This document shows positions 21,210-33,967 of a DNA stretch of 64,000 bases, in pieces. Position 1 is the first letter of the stretch; each line of letters opens with the position of its first letter. The stretch is taken from assembly GCA_027579435.1 (NCBI GenBank), contig JANBPK010000941.1, positions 1-64,000 on the forward strand, given 5' to 3'. This stretch comes from Candolleomyces eurysporus (Eukaryota; Basidiomycota; Agaricomycetes; Agaricales; Psathyrellaceae). The notes beneath the pieces are model-generated. The model saw nothing but the letters and a program-made list of their open reading frames with translations, was not told the origin of the DNA and ran no database searches. The translations under genes and the position numbers were made by a program.

Positions 21210-24160
21210 GGTAGCAGAGCGACTAGCAGACAGCTAAGTAACGAACAGAAAGCGACTCAATACAATGTAAATTATTTTTTGTGCGTGTGTGAGGTGAGGC
21301 GAACACGGGATGGGTCAATCAGAGGCCCGAGTCTTTGTCGCCAGACGCAATCGCGATTCAGATAAATTAAAACAAGAGAACAAATGCAACCTTCAACTCA
21401 TAGAGGATGCCGTCACCCCACAAGCAAGCCCGCAGTCCAACTCGTTTAATTAATTTGATTATCAAGTCGCCGAAGTTCTGTGAGCCCATTCACTTCCGCT
21501 GTTGTCTGGTTCGAGGAAAAGAAAGTACTCTTGTCATCTGCTCCAATCTCCGGAAATTGATTTGGGGAGGGTACGGTGAGCGGAGATCGTCAAAAGACGA
21601 TGAAATCTCCAGATGTCGGAGGCTTACCCAAAATGTCCTTGCCCCTTAAACTATAGGCGCTACTGCACGCGAACGCCACTTGTTGTGAGGAGCTTCCTCG
21701 GCTCGAAATCATGGTCGCCTCACTGCCCTGAGAAGAAAGTCCTGTGGTATTCAAGTACTCATCGCCATCGAACGAAGAGGATGACTCTAGGAATCTGGTT
21801 CAGTTCGAGTTCAAGCTAGGCGCAGAACCGCTTGATTGGGAGGCGTGACGTTACTATCGCACATAATCATCGAAATCTCCGAATACTCCGTCCTCGGAAT
21901 CAGGGATTAGGATGTGTATTCCGGATGCCTGATGCCATGACCCCTGGGCAGAGCTTTGCTGCTGAAGCTATGGGTCTCTTGAGGCTACCGACAAAAGACG
22001 CACGAACGCCAGGAAAGAGCTGTAGTGAGTCTCGACACTTGGTGAAAGCGGGCCGACGCACTGCGCGGCACATGCCCGAGGCATTTTGACTCGTTATTTG
22101 TTTAGTTTTCACAGTAAATATTTTTAGCAATGTCTGAGATATATGGAATCCTGTTTGTTGAAAATGGTGAGTAATGTTACGATGATCGATGAACCGTGCC
22201 TTTCACTTGATTATAAAGCTACTAAATTGCAGTTCTCATCCTTGAATACAACTTGTTCTTGTATCACTCCAGGGACCGCAATAAGACTGGGAAGCCAGAA
22301 GATAAAGGCAGGGGAAGAGAAGAAAGAAGACAGAGGAGAACAAAGAGGAAAGAGCATGAAGACGGCAAGTCTTGGTTACATTGTTGGCAATAGCCTATTG
22401 CCAGAAGAGAAACGGTAGGAAGAAGAGAACGGTAACTAGCGGCCGAAATGATGCACACCGGCCATGTAATGTCTTGGCGCGCAGTGGGGTACGATGTACC
22501 CGAGTCAAAATGCCTCGGAATAAGACGCCGCTTGAGCGCAAGTCGCGAGGGTTGCCGTCTCAGATCCACAGTCCGCAAGTACACTTCGGCACGATAAACC
22601 GGGGGCTGAAACAGGTTGTGAAGTCTTTACTGGGCTCGGAGCAGGAAGCTCCGTCCGCGCGAGGGTGGGAAGTCTTACAACCCTTTGCAATCTCTTGACC
22701 GGTTAGGCAATTTCAAATTGTGGAAGTCCGCTCTGCTACATCCATTCAAATGCGTGGGGACTGCGGTCACATCCGACGTCGCTGAGGAAGCTTCAAGAAG
22801 GGTGTCAAATGAATCGGAACTGCTTTGATGAACCTTACCGGTTCTGGGCACGACTTTCTTACATTACATATATTGCACGAACACTTAACCCCGTCGTCGA
22901 AACCAAATTCGAGGATGCTTACTGGGGTGAGAGCAAAAAGAGTACTAGGGACAGTTGCCTTTACGGCATGTAAATGTTCCGCAGTGAACCTTGAAAATTT
23001 GGGGTTGGAATATCGAGAGATANCCCCCCTAGTCCGTGTCTACCTTTCAGCTAATTTTTCGCATTGGATCGCCTATCGGCGGGACCCAGCGCCTAGGTCA
23101 GCCCTAGCTGTCAAATTAATCAGAAAGGATACAAGTTTAGAGAAAGGAAGTAACGCAGCTTCAATGCCCCGGACTCGCACCTGGACTCGGACTGTCGGAA
23201 CTGCCGGATTTGTCAGAATGTCATTCATCTCGCTACTGGTACCACCATGTCACAGGGAACGGACGCGCTGGTTGGCAGATGGTTGGGAAGGAAGCTCGGT
23301 GATCACCACAGCACAATAATATGAAAAAGGGTTTAAGAAAGCCGACGTCTGGGGGAGAAATCTGAGAACAACTCATGACAATAATCTGGGGAGTAACACG
23401 GGCNGCTAAGAGANGCGTTTTGGTGCCTGGCGAGATAAGAGAACCAAACAGTTTCAACAAGAGCACCGNACCGCCTCCAAAAAAAGAGACAAAGAGAAGT
23501 TGTATTAGCCTCTCAGGTTCAGCTTCAACAGGAGGTAACTATCGAATTTGACACCGAAATGAAATCACATTCAAATAATACCGTTCNGAAGATGGACCCA
23601 CACGCGTGCCACTTGCCGTATCGAGCCGAACCTAGCGGCCTCGAGCGCTTGCGCCGCCGAGATGAGTGCACTGGTGGGTTCGTTGAATTCAGTAGACGTG
23701 GCATATCGAGTGTGAGAGCTGGCCAAGGAGGCTGTGGAAGGAACACAGTAGGACGGCACGTGTTCGGGCTTCCAATGGTACCTGGGCCAAGTCATCGGGA
23801 AGAATATCGGCAAGCATACAAGCCAAAAGCGCATGCAATTGTGAATAGTTAAGATTCTGCTATTACCCATGCTGGGCTCGATGATAAGCCTGCATCTATT
23901 AGTGGCACAAGCGCCTCAGGGAGGTAGCGGGTGACTTGAAAAAGCTATGTACGGGAAGACTGAGCCCCGACACAAGAGTTTCCATAGAATATGGGTGGTC
24001 CATTTATGACTCATGTGAACCCGAAGGGTCATAAGTCAAAGTATAAATTAAAACGCGGGTTTCAAGGAGTGTCGGAAGCTGTGTTTCGTAGGGCTCCTGG
24101 TCGTTTCTTCGCTCGGATTTGGTGACGTGCGCAGACACCCCTCCACCATCTTTCCGCTTG
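21210..24160. other. Long stretch without a recognisable gene
   Basis: Only short frames occur in all six readings. A purine-rich run lies at about 22,300-22,350. Single n characters lie at 23023, 23404, 23414, 23469 and 23587, the first beside a C run. A minus-strand frame at 23870-23571 (99 codons) matches nothing I know. It is probably relic or repeat sequence. Confidence 0.4.
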
Positions 24161-24169
24161 GGATTTACT

Positions 24170-25260
24170 GACGGGCGAGGTGAGTGCGGCTAACTATCTC
24201 ATTTTTATGACAGAAGAGGTTCTCTAACATCAAAATCATTGCATGAGCGCTGTATACCCAAAGAAAGTCTTTCGTACGCACTATAGGGTAATCACGACAA
24301 CCAGTTCGTTCCTTCTCTCTTAAACGGGCGCCAGAATTGGAGAGTTTGACGACCCATTCACCACTCGCTTTTGGCATATAAGGATCAAGGTATTGCCAGG
24401 GCTGATATCGCCGTGAACCCAGCCGGTACAGAACCACTGGTAGAGAAAAAAAAACGGATTAGGTCTATTTTACACCAGATAGACAACGACATACCCATGG
24501 CAGCTTAGTCGAGAACCATGAAGACGTCGCCGATGCTTTGGAGCGAGTAAACGGTCTTGTCGAAGAGCAGGAAATGGCGGTGTTTGAGGTCATGCTTTCA
24601 GGTATCCGACATCGGCCACCAGGCGCTCGAAGGAACGTGAGAGTTGTCATCTGGGATCTTCGACCTGGTGTAAAAAAGGGCCGTCTGAGCAGGCTAGGCC
24701 CTCTCCACGAAACTCTTCGAAAATAAGCCAAGTTAGTCCTATTTAACGATGAGAAAAGGCTTTATACTTCTCACTCTTCAGCATGCTCTCGGATGCTTCC
24801 AACACGGGTTCCGGTTCGTCAAATGCTTTCAAAGAGTCGCGGCGCCGTCAACCACGCTTGAACATCCTCGAATGATTCCTCCTGAAGTTCCTTCTGCACT
24901 CTGAATACCCATGTCAATCTAGCGGATATATGGTTGGATCGGTTTTCGTGGACAGTGCGTGGCCAAGAAAACAGGGTTTCTTCGGGGAGGATCTTCAAAA
25001 TCAAGTGCCTGCTAGTTGACTTCATGTGCAGGATGTGTAGGTCAAATCCGAGCCTTTCAGCGACGCCAAACACCAGAGACGTATGAACGGGAACTGATGT
25101 ATCGAATCCTGGAAAGAAAGTTTGTAAGAATGGGCTGACCCTTCTTGTCAAACGTACTATTACATAGCCGAACGATTGCGGTTTCATGAGATGCGACAGA
25201 GAGAAGCACCGGAGAGTCGTTTGACTGCCCTTAATCGAAATATAAGCAAACAACCGGTCA
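24170..25260 (-). pseudogene. FunK1-like kinase pseudogene
   Basis: In minus-strand order: ISIKGSQTTLRCFSLS (FunK1 ITIE block, about 25,230), a divergent middle (LGFDLHILHMKS), then HRHFLLFDKTVYSLQSIGDV (about 24,600-24,540), and GWVHGDISPGNTL (about 24,420-24,380). These blocks sit in different frames with stops between, so the copy is dead. Its upstream flank (25,560-25,640) is paralogous to 31,360-31,440. Confidence 0.65.
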
Positions 25261-25939
25261 AGCAGTGTGGAGAAGGCGGAAGGAAGCTACTCAATGCAAG
25301 CATAAGCACGCGCCGAACGTCGTCTTTCATCATACCTTACTGCTGACACAGCTTGGAGACGGCCCTTTAGGATACTGTTAAAGCAAAACGTATCATGAAG
25401 TAAAATTGTGCTTAGCTGTAACCGTACGATTATTGCGTTCATGTGTACCCACCAAAGGCACCACTACGTCGGTGAGGTGAAGACTACTAGTAACAGCTCT
25501 CCGGTTCTTCAAGCACGCTTGTACGTTGAAGGTACACTCAAGGAGCTTGTGCTGGGCAGCTACCGGGAGCGATAGGCCTAGCTACGTCCAGCCGGCTTGA
25601 ATGACCCTACCAGCTGACTGAGAGGCTCATTATCTCACTGGGAGATAGTCAGATTGGAGGTGCTGAAGCTCGCAATAGAAGACTTATCCTTTATTACCTC
25701 GCTAATGAACGTTGGCGCCTCTGGCCCTCATCCAGGGAACCCGACTTGGTGGTTGGTGGTGAAGGAGGTTGTGACCACATGAACGTGCCATCCGATTCGG
25801 AGTCCGATTGATGATCGCCCGAAAGGGCGACATTCTTGCGCCGCAAGACCTACTCTGAGTGATGGCAGACCTACCTTGGAAACTTGCACACACACACACC
25901 TAAGGTAGCGGAAATCTTCCTTCCCCACCACCCGACCTT

Positions 25940-26800
25940 CACTACTGAATAAGTATGGAGTCAATAGACTACGTCAATATCCCCTCAAACTCTCAAGAGG
26001 GCACAGAACTGCCAGCCTACTACGTCGATGGAGCTAGGGAGGATGATTTGCGAGCTTGGGGACTTTTGAAACCCACTACCTCCCAGCGATGAACCTTCCA
26101 ATATCGAAGATAAGGTCCGCTTCTGAGGTGAGGGCTGCCTGACTACTACTTATCCTGCAGATTCCGGTCAATGACCCACTCAGCCCACTTGTAGAGGGAT
26201 ATGAGTTATTCATTGCGCCGAACGCGACGCCAGCGAACATAGTCGAGGATATTGTTTCGGGTGGTCTATCAGCACCAGGAAATTGAGTGTGCCTTCAATA
26301 TAGAGGCGTACTCGACAATTCGGAGCACTGGGGACCTCCACCTCACCAAAATAGTAGTGACTTCGGTGTTTGCACCAGTAAGGGCAGTCATCGTACGGCC
26401 TGCCAGGTAAGCCGAGGTTCGCTTTACAATACATATTTCTCTAACAAAATCATGTAGCACGACGTTGGCGCACGTTAATCTATGCAGCAAGTATCTTTTA
26501 ATTCCTCCCGGAAACCGCTCGATCTAACAACAGTTTGTTGCTGTTGTAAGTCACGGTAGAAGGACGGTACAGCCTTTAACTCAATGTCGACTCCCGGCAG
26601 AAGAATTGAACAATCTGTGCAAGCTGCACAATCTTTCGGTCTATCTACGTTCTGCGCATGCCACATTCGGACTTTCGACGAATCTCTCGAACCGTATAAT
26701 TACAGGCCCTATTATGTCGTGATCTATGTCGCAGTATTATCCGTTGAGAACGTCGCCCTCCTGCTCACGGACTCATTTTTAAACATTCCTTTTCCTGTCG
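25940..26800 (+). pseudogene. FunK1-like N-terminal relic
   Basis: Paralogous to 19,530-20,170: the segments PVNEPLSPLVDG and PVNDPLSPLVEG, followed by ANIVEDIV in both, align over several hundred bases including the next splice donor. The kinase core is absent. A stop interrupts the frame at about 26,285. The assignment is indirect, through the 19.5-kb copy. Confidence 0.45.
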
Positions 26801-26879
26801 CCAGCGGCAGTCAATATGCCCAAACCACCATTAGTTTTTTCTGTTTCTTCGTCCAGCAGAGAGAGTAACGATGGACAAA

Positions 26880-27480
26880 ACCCAAGTCACTCAATATCTG
26901 TTAAATTTTGGGTTGGACACGGAGTCGGTTCCGCCGTTCGGCACCTCTGCAACATGCCCCAGACCACCTGGGCACGACGCCAAGATATCGCGCTGGTGTC
27001 ATCTCCCGTTCTTGGAGTACTTAATCCATTACGTTCAAAGGGCGAGTTGCTGCCCTCCCTCGTCAAAGTCTGCGAGTGAGGGTGCAATATTATGTGGCTT
27101 CACCGCGGGCGGTTCGCTTGAACGATCCGCGAACCCAACTGAACAGTTGTAAAGCAAGAGTTGACTACATAATACAGGTGAGTGTGTGTGTCGAAGTTCC
27201 ACAGGTTCTGGGATTTCGGCCCCTGCGCCGGGCTTTGGAGATCTTGAATCTTGAGGTCAAATACATTCATTCAGCTGATCGGTTTCGCCTTCCAAACCAA
27301 ATCGCGATGACCCCTCCAAGGTTCCTCTGGCAGCTTCTGGCAGGCTGCATGTTTGCACGCTTCGCGTAACTAGCTGAATCAAAACTCGAATAGAGTCAGC
27401 GATTAGGGATTGGAGACAGTACCGACCCCAAAAACACAAAAGCAATGGAATCATTTACTAGACAGCCAGAATTTTGAACC
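26880..27480 (-). pseudogene. Internally deleted copy of kinase K2
   Basis: The upstream part (27,480-27,170) matches the region upstream of K2 (33,830-33,530). The downstream part carries the K2 last-exon signature (AVWGILKRCWTPEPTPRPT in K2; VVWGMLQRCRTAEPTPCPT here). Everything between, including the catalytic core, is missing. Confidence 0.6.
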
Positions 27481-27689
27481 CTAGCAGTTTTCAGTACCGA
27501 TCAAAGACAGGGGTCCAGTTCGCCAATATAGTGAGCACCAAAAGATGAAATTAACTCGATATGCAAACCATAAAAGCTGAAATCGCAAGTCGTGACTTGA
27601 AGGTGTCAAGATTTATCCAGAGTTTGGGCCCGAGCATGAGCTCCATGATAGGTGCGCTGGAATGTCGTCATTGCAGGAATTACTCCTGT

Positions 27690-27880
27690 TCTGAGTAATT
27701 CTATGAAGAAGCGTATCGCCCACAAAAGGTCTTGAGCACGGGTCAAGGTACCCCGTTCTCCTATACATAGCCTTTCTTTATGATGCTGTATAGCATAGTC
27801 GTCGGGAACTTGAACCTGCTGTGGCCCAGGGAAAGATCCAAACTAAATGGATTATGGAACGCCTGTTAGGCATCAGATCG
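27690..27880 (-). pseudogene. K1-type N-lobe relic
   Basis: With two stop codons, the minus strand reads KFPTTMLYSIIKKGYV, then ENGVP, then VLKTFCG, matching the K1 N-lobe. No other K1 exon is found nearby. Confidence 0.55.
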
Positions 27881-28104
27881 CTGAAGCGAGGGTCAGCCCA
27901 TGGGTAGATGAGATACACCAACTCATGCCGGCACACCTACCAACTTCGGTTGATCACTGCGTGGGGGTGGGAACAAAAGATTACACCGGGAGAAGACACA
28001 TCTTCAGCTATCGCGAAAAAGTTTCAGAAATCACCTCATGGGGAGGTGTGTTTACCGAAAGCCTGAGTTGGGGTCGTAGATGGGCAGAGGGACAGACATC
28101 ATGA

Positions 28105-29780
28105 AATGCCATTTCAATTCGGATCTCGAGGTAGGGAGGTGCCGGCGCCAGTCTCAATCAGGAACGGCTGGTTTCCACCCTGTGAGAAGCTGGCCTTCTC
28201 CCCAGTAAAAAGTTACTGTTAACCGATGATTGACTGAGGGTGACGTGACCTACGCAGATAATCGCTGGCATCTCCGAACATTACCTGTCTTTGGTCTGTA
28301 AAGATGTGCAGTCCAACGCCGCTGTCACAGCAGAATCTGGAACGCCTGGCACTCCGTATACCTAGATGCGAAAGAGCATCGCTTTTAATGAGGGCGTGGT
28401 TTTCGTGCAAATCACTGGTCGTGGCTTGAATGAGGGAAAGGGTTTGTGGGACCATGGTCTTCAAAATTAGATTGATCGGTCCCTTGTCAAATTGCTTTGG
28501 TTTTAGCTCCTGATTTGCGTCAGATTCATAGTGGAAGCAACCCTCCTCAGCCTATCTCGACTTCTAAGACCGGTCATTAAATTTGGCAATCTTGGGAGCT
28601 CACCTATTGTACTTATCCCTTCACGCGAACCTCCATGTTTTCCGTTCAGCACTATTAAGCAGTACGGCTAACGTACGAACGCAAATTCCATGACCTGTGT
28701 GCAGGCCAATGCCAGTCAAACGAGTCAGAACTAGCATCACACATCAAATAGCTGTCAAAAGGCGGCGTGCGCGCAATGAGGACTATCATCAAGTGAGGAT
28801 ATGGGGTGCGAACCAGTATCTGGGTAAACGGGCCAGTGGTAATTATCTCATTTACGTGAGGTAATTCTCCGGAAACTTTGGGGTGGGTATTCGAATCCAC
28901 GGTTGTGCTCTCAATCGCCTGGTCTGCTGAGGTCCCCGAAACAGGGGACCCCAAGTCTTGTTCCATCAAAACGTTCTAAGAATGAAGCCCTCAATGACAC
29001 GGTTGGCACCGCCCAAGGGAAAAATGGGCGAGTTTACTGGAGCGAAAGAATCTAGAATGAAAATACGAGAACAGACAGCCGACGATGAACTTGTCGGCCT
29101 CCGGATGATGCAAGGGCAGCTGAGCTACTCCCAATAGGCAGAGAAACCGACGTGAAGGCCCGGAGACCTCTGAGTCTCTGTTGCTTCCAATTAGAATTTG
29201 TAAAGATGTCATGGACCTGGAACAGATGTTCTCATGAGATGTATCCTTGGACCCTGACGCGCCGTTAATCCATAGGCAAGGGAGTTACATAGGTCACTAG
29301 ATACTTACGTTCACTCGACTCGGATTCGTCTCCAGTTCCGTACATTGAACTCTCACCCAGAAATAGCAAGCGACCCGAAGGATGCGACAAACTATGTGCC
29401 CTTTCTTTGCAACGAACGCATTTGGGACATCAAGTCACCCTGATTTTTGCATAATTGAACCGGCCTTCTGGGGGATTCCAGAGCCTGCTTGTGGCACGGT
29501 CCCACAGCAATTCATCTTTGGCCATCTAAACCATATATATATACATGCATAATATAACTTCGATTTGGTTAGATTCCGCTCCCTGAGGTGGAGGCGGTGG
29601 CTGACTAGCTTGAGGGTCCCATCATGAGCACCTGTCCCATGATCTGTTGACACCCGATGCGGTATCCTATTCAACTCGCATCGCCAATGCCTCCCTATTT
29701 AATATAGACTATATTGGAAGAATAATTACAATGTTTAGGGCTGACCTGAACAGAAAAAAGTACTGAATTTGAGAATTGTA
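28105..29780. other. Unassigned region
   Basis: Minus-strand frames at 28464-28219, 28969-28655 and 29212-28991 (73-104 codons) match no family I recognise. A short TA run lies near 29,530. No gene is supported. Confidence 0.35.
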
Positions 29781-29783
29781 TGC

Positions 29784-30500
29784 TCATGCTACGCATTCCC
29801 CAATCGCCACTTGGCGCGAGGAGATTGCGGCTTGACGGAGCTCATGGGCATCCCACGTCTGACATGTATTAGTAGCATATGGAAATTGAGAGCGTCCTAG
29901 TGAGACTGTGAATTCGTGATGCATGCCACAGCACCGGCTTCGAAGTCGTAAGGCTTGACGGCCCATGGACCAGGAAAGACCTGCTGACCTGCTGAGCTGA
30001 TATCGCGAGCTTTTACTGTCAGCTAGTACCTGGCTATATGGCCATCCGGACAACTCCCAGTCAGCTGGGAAGCGACCGTCAGAATCTGGGTTCTGCCCTG
30101 AGGTCGACCCGACACCTGAACAGCTCGAGCATGAGGTATCACTTTCCGCCGCCAAGCGATTCTGGTAAACTCCGGCGGACCGGAGTTTACAAGAGGTTGT
30201 GGAACCTTTCCGGAAAGCACGGCAACAGTGCGCATTTTTGGAAGTTTCAAAGGTACTTTGGCAGTCACCCGCAGCCAAAGTGAGGATATCGCCAAATATA
30301 GGATCCTGTCGAGGGGATCTGCAGGCGGCACAAGCGCCCGGAGAGGAAACGGTTGGGTTCGTCGTCAATATTCGTGGAAAAGGCTGTGTGCCTGAAAGGC
30401 TGAGCCGGGATACCCAGGTTTCTGTAGAAATTGGTATTTCCTCCGCGATCCTACATTTGGGATCACCCGAGAGGGCGGTGAGGGTGTCCAAGGATTTCAT
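29784..30500 (-). CDS. Unrecognised 238-codon open frame
   Basis: The longest open frame of the 18-32 kb stretch that is not part of a known gene. ATG at 30500, stop at 29784. The product is Ser/Arg/Cys-rich with no domain, signal peptide or membrane segment I can see. Position just downstream of a FunK1 relic on the same strand may mean derived 3' sequence. It could be a chance frame; codon-bias analysis would help decide. Confidence 0.25.
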   Translation of the reverse strand: MKSLDTLTALSGDPKCRIAEEIPISTETWVSRLSLSGTQPFPRILTTNPTVSSPGACAACRSPRQDPIFGDILTLAAGDCQSTFETSKNAHCCRAFRKGSTTSCKLRSAGVYQNRLAAESDTSCSSCSGVGSTSGQNPDSDGRFPADWELSGWPYSQVLADSKSSRYQLSRSAGLSWSMGRQALRLRSRCCGMHHEFTVSLGRSQFPYATNTCQTWDAHELRQAAISSRQVAIGECVA

Positions 30501-30550
30501 CTGTCATGAAGGGAGACACTCCCTATCGTCATAGTCTCAGAGCCGTATAA

Positions 30551-31110
30551 TCAAAGGCAATTTTGGGCACGCACTATCAGAGGATCAGGACGACCGGTTC
30601 GATCTTCTCTCTTACACGAGTACTGCTCCGCATGGTCGAAATCGGAGAGCTTGATAATCCATCCTTCGCCCGTTTTCGACCGGTTTGAGAAGCCCAAGAT
30701 ATTACCAGGACTGATATCGTGAACGCGACATGAATAGAAGCACTGACTGAAGAACGGATTAGGTCTGCCCCAAACCAGATAGACAACGACATACCCGTTG
30801 CAGGTTGAGAACTGCGAAGACGGGATAGACGTTTGGGGGTGAATGGTCTTGTAATCGCCTTCAAAGAGCAGGACATGGCTGTGGTCGAAGTCATGCCTTC
30901 GGGTGACCAAAATTGACTGCCGGATAGTCGAAGGAAAGCGAGGGTCATTATGTGGTGTCTTCGACCGGTTGGAAATAGCTGTTTGAGTAGCCCAGGCAAT
31001 GTCGTACACAGCCTTTGAAAACGGGCAAACATACCGTCGAACGGTTGCGATTTCATGAAATGCGACCGAGAGAAATACTAGAGAATCATTCGATTGTCGT
31101 CAATAGAAAG
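30551..31110 (-). pseudogene. FunK1-like kinase fragment
   Basis: Blocks in order: SRSHFMKSQPFDG (about 31,070-31,030), then HDFDHSHVLLFEGDYKTIH and an intron-like gap, then RVHDISPGNILGFSNRSK and IIKLSDFDHAEQYS (about 30,720-30,620). The catalytic loop reads V-H-D-I instead of H-R-D-I. The region between ITIE and the catalytic exon is strongly shortened. A truncated paralogue of the 24.2-25.3 kb copy. Confidence 0.65.
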
Positions 31111-31339
31111 CTAAGCAAAGAGTCTTTGTGAGGTCAAGCAGCGTGGGGGAAGCAAAAGAAATATTTCACTGCAAAAGGAAACATACACCGAACGTCGTCT
31201 TCCAGCATCTTTGAGGCAGTTCTACATGATGTTGTTCAAATGAGAAAAATGCATCACGAAGTAACCTCTGCTTACCTGGCGAGCCGTGTGAGAATTGCTT
31301 CCATGGGTAGACCGCTATGTCGATGATGTGAAAACTACC

Positions 31340-32150
31340 AGTGGGGGGAGGGCCGCCTGAAGCGATAGGCTACGTCCATTGGCACACGGCCAGCTTGAGT
31401 GGCTCTACATACCTCGACCGGCAGACTGAGCGATTCATTTCCTGGCACTTGCAAGACGGCATTGAGCAGTCATCAGGTAGCCCCCATGCCGTCTCTAGGG
31501 TGCACCTATATTCGATGCTGAAAGGCCGCAGGGGGTTTGATACGTCTCCAACTTGTGGCTCGCAGCAGACTCGGAGGTTGTCATCCTCCATAGCATTACC
31601 AATGTAGTTGGGAAGCTCTGGGCCGTCACTGGCTCCGTAGTTATTTAGAAGGTAGCCTCAGGTGATGGTAGTGGTGGTGGTGGTGGTGGAAAAAGGTCGA
31701 GAACGCGAGTATGATGTTGATCGCGATGATGAAAGTGTCCGGGTCGTCGGATTGATCGCCCCAAGGGCAGCCTACTATTAGGATTAGAATACGAATGTCG
31801 TCCACGAGGGCAACGCAAGCGTTGTCCATCTCCATCCATGGAGAAAAATCATACCCCAAACAGCTGTTCGTAGGAGACGGTGCGGCATGGATCGTATGCT
31901 TAAAAAGCGCTGCGTACTGTCCGACTCGTCTTTCCTCTTCAACGAGAGCAATGGAGTTCCTTCAATCCCTATTACTGTTTTACGCGAACCGGTGTCTAGT
32001 ACTGGATGTTGAAGCTCGTAGATTAGTGATCGTAGCGAGTTAAATCTTTGTCCGACAGTATGGGGGACAACAACTACGAGGGAGTTCCGGACATTTCGTG
32101 TTCGACGCCCAGCCTGCAACCCAGGTTTCTCTCCGAGCAACCCGCCTCGC
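31340..32150. other. Unassigned region with minus-strand frames
   Basis: Frames 31591-31370 and 32140-31784 are open on the minus strand but unrecognised. The first lies upstream of the FunK1 fragment and may be its decayed 5' part. Confidence 0.3.
31661..31690. repeat. GTG/GGT trinucleotide run
   Basis: Nearly perfect GGT repeats, interrupted twice near the left end. On the minus strand it would encode a poly-His stretch. Confidence 0.85.
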
Positions 32151-32255
32151 CCGAATCAACCGCACGTGTTACCGTTGACTTCGCTTCGCTTCTATGATTG
32201 GTCGAAATCGGCGTTCAATCATAATGGTCCCTTTTGGGCACCAAATTCATTCTCA

Positions 32256-33481
32256 TCAAAGGGCGTCCAAATCTCTCAACGTCCGTTGAATTGTTGGACG
32301 CGGAGTCGGTTCCGGTGTCCAGCACCTCTTCAAAATCCCCCAGACCGCCTTGGATTCGACGCCAGGATATTCTCCTGGCGTTGGCCATCGCCCCTGGAGT
32401 ACTTCCCTCATTACATCTCGGGAGTCGAGAACGCCAGCGAACGGGAGCGACTTTTCCCCTCGGCCGTCCAAAATCTGCAAGCGAAAATGTCCGTGGTGAG
32501 CGTTGGCTTTCAAGCGACTCGAGCATCGCGACAAGGGTATGATGCATTACCTGTAGGGCCGTCATCGACCACGCGTAAACGTCTGTCGGTTTCGTCACTG
32601 CCATCCGTTCACATCCGCCCTTGGAGACGATAAGCTCAGGAGCAACGAAGTGGAAACTTGGGTATGTCGTGGTGTATCCGACGTCTTCGGGATAAGGGTC
32701 TTGGCAGCGGGAGAGGCCTAGGTCAATAATCTTGACCACTCCGCTGGAGGTTATCCGAAAATTGTTCTGTCGATGTCGTTTCTTAGCAACAAGGAAAGTC
32801 GGCAAGCATGCGGAGCACTTACTGGTTTAATGTCGCCGTGGACGACACCGAGACCGTGCAAATGAGCTAGTCCACTCGCGAGTTGAACGATCTGTTTGCA
32901 GTGTCAAAAATCGCATTCGTTCAAAACGACTCCCGCCAAAACTTACTATGTCTAGCCTTAACTGAAATTTGATACGGGTCGTGTACTCTATCGAGCCGAA
33001 CGGAACCCAATCCGTAACAATGGAGGGAACGCTATCAATTGGTGCCACCCGGGCCCCGACCTCCTCGACAGTGGCGAATATAACCCCGCGAAAGGTATTG
33101 ACATTGCGGTGGGGATGTGCCTTCAATCGACTCAAGGCCATTACTTCCTTGAAAGTTCTCTGAAATTCGCCACGTCAGCTCTGGCTCAAGGATAAAACGC
33201 AAGCCCAGGGACACACCTCTTTGGCTTTAGCCTTAGTCGCGCCATTGGGGTTCCACCGGTACGTCTTGAGGGCGACCTCATACTTCTGTGCTCCTTCGTC
33301 AAGAGTTAATCGTCCACAGTTGAGGGCGCAATATGGTGTGAACTCGGTTTTCTTCAATCTCCTGAACCTTCCGCGGACCCGCTAAGATTTACATGAGTTC
33401 AGGCTAAACTCGAGGAGCGGAGGGCGCACTCACGTTCTCTGTGAATAGCTGTTGGGCCATTGTTTCCAAGGTACGAGTCAT
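32256..33481 (-). CDS. TKL-like protein kinase K2, six exons
   Basis: Exons on the minus strand: 33481-33434, 33381-33217, 33159-32947, 32891-32823, 32766-32551, 32474-32256, all joined by GT-AG introns of about 50-75 bases. The product has VALKTYRW (beta-3 Lys), HGDIKPNNFR, VVKIIDLGLSR, VAPELI and the closing RCWTPEPTPRPTIQRTL. No stops or frame breaks. It shares exon structure and motif variants with K1, about 14 kb away on the same strand. As in K1, the glycine-rich loop is weak and Arg of HRD is Gly. A signalling role is inference. Confidence 0.82.
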
Positions 33482-33525
33482 AGCCTCAGTAGAGAGGATT
33501 GTGGGTTTCGAGAAACGAGGGCTGA

Positions 33526-33840
33526 CTACATAATATAGGCCCTGAGGTTAACAGCTCGGCTTTGGGAGATCTTGAATCTTGACGTCGAATCTATGCCTTT
33601 TGCAGATCGGGAAATCGGGCTCGTTTCCAGGTCATTCAGATTTTTAGTCGTGATGGTTCCTCCGCCAGGCCGGTTCGCTTGAGTAAGTAGCTGGCTCGAA
33701 ACCCTGCAAGGAATTGGAGTCAATGAGTGGAGAACGCACCAACCCCGAAAACACAAGAAGCAATGGAATCGTTTACTCGAAAACAAGAATATTGAACCCT
33801 AGCAACTCCCGATAAAGCCAGGGTGCAGTTCACCAATATA
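33526..33840 (-). other. Region upstream of K2, duplicated at 27.2-27.5 kb
   Basis: Open on the minus strand for 86 codons and clearly paralogous to 27,170-27,480. It may hold the K2 promoter and leader or a further upstream exon. Confidence 0.4.
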
Positions 33841-33967
33841 ATGAGCACCAATAATGAATTTAACTCGATATGATATGAAAACATAAAAGCTGAAACGTGA
33901 GGGTATCAAGATCTGGTTCGGAGTGGGTCGCGCAACGAGTAGAAGAAAGAACAGTATTTCTCCTTGC

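Noticed and set aside
28885..28920. TTCGAATCC resembling a tRNA T-loop
   Set aside because: No matching acceptor stem, D-arm or anticodon arm on either strand.
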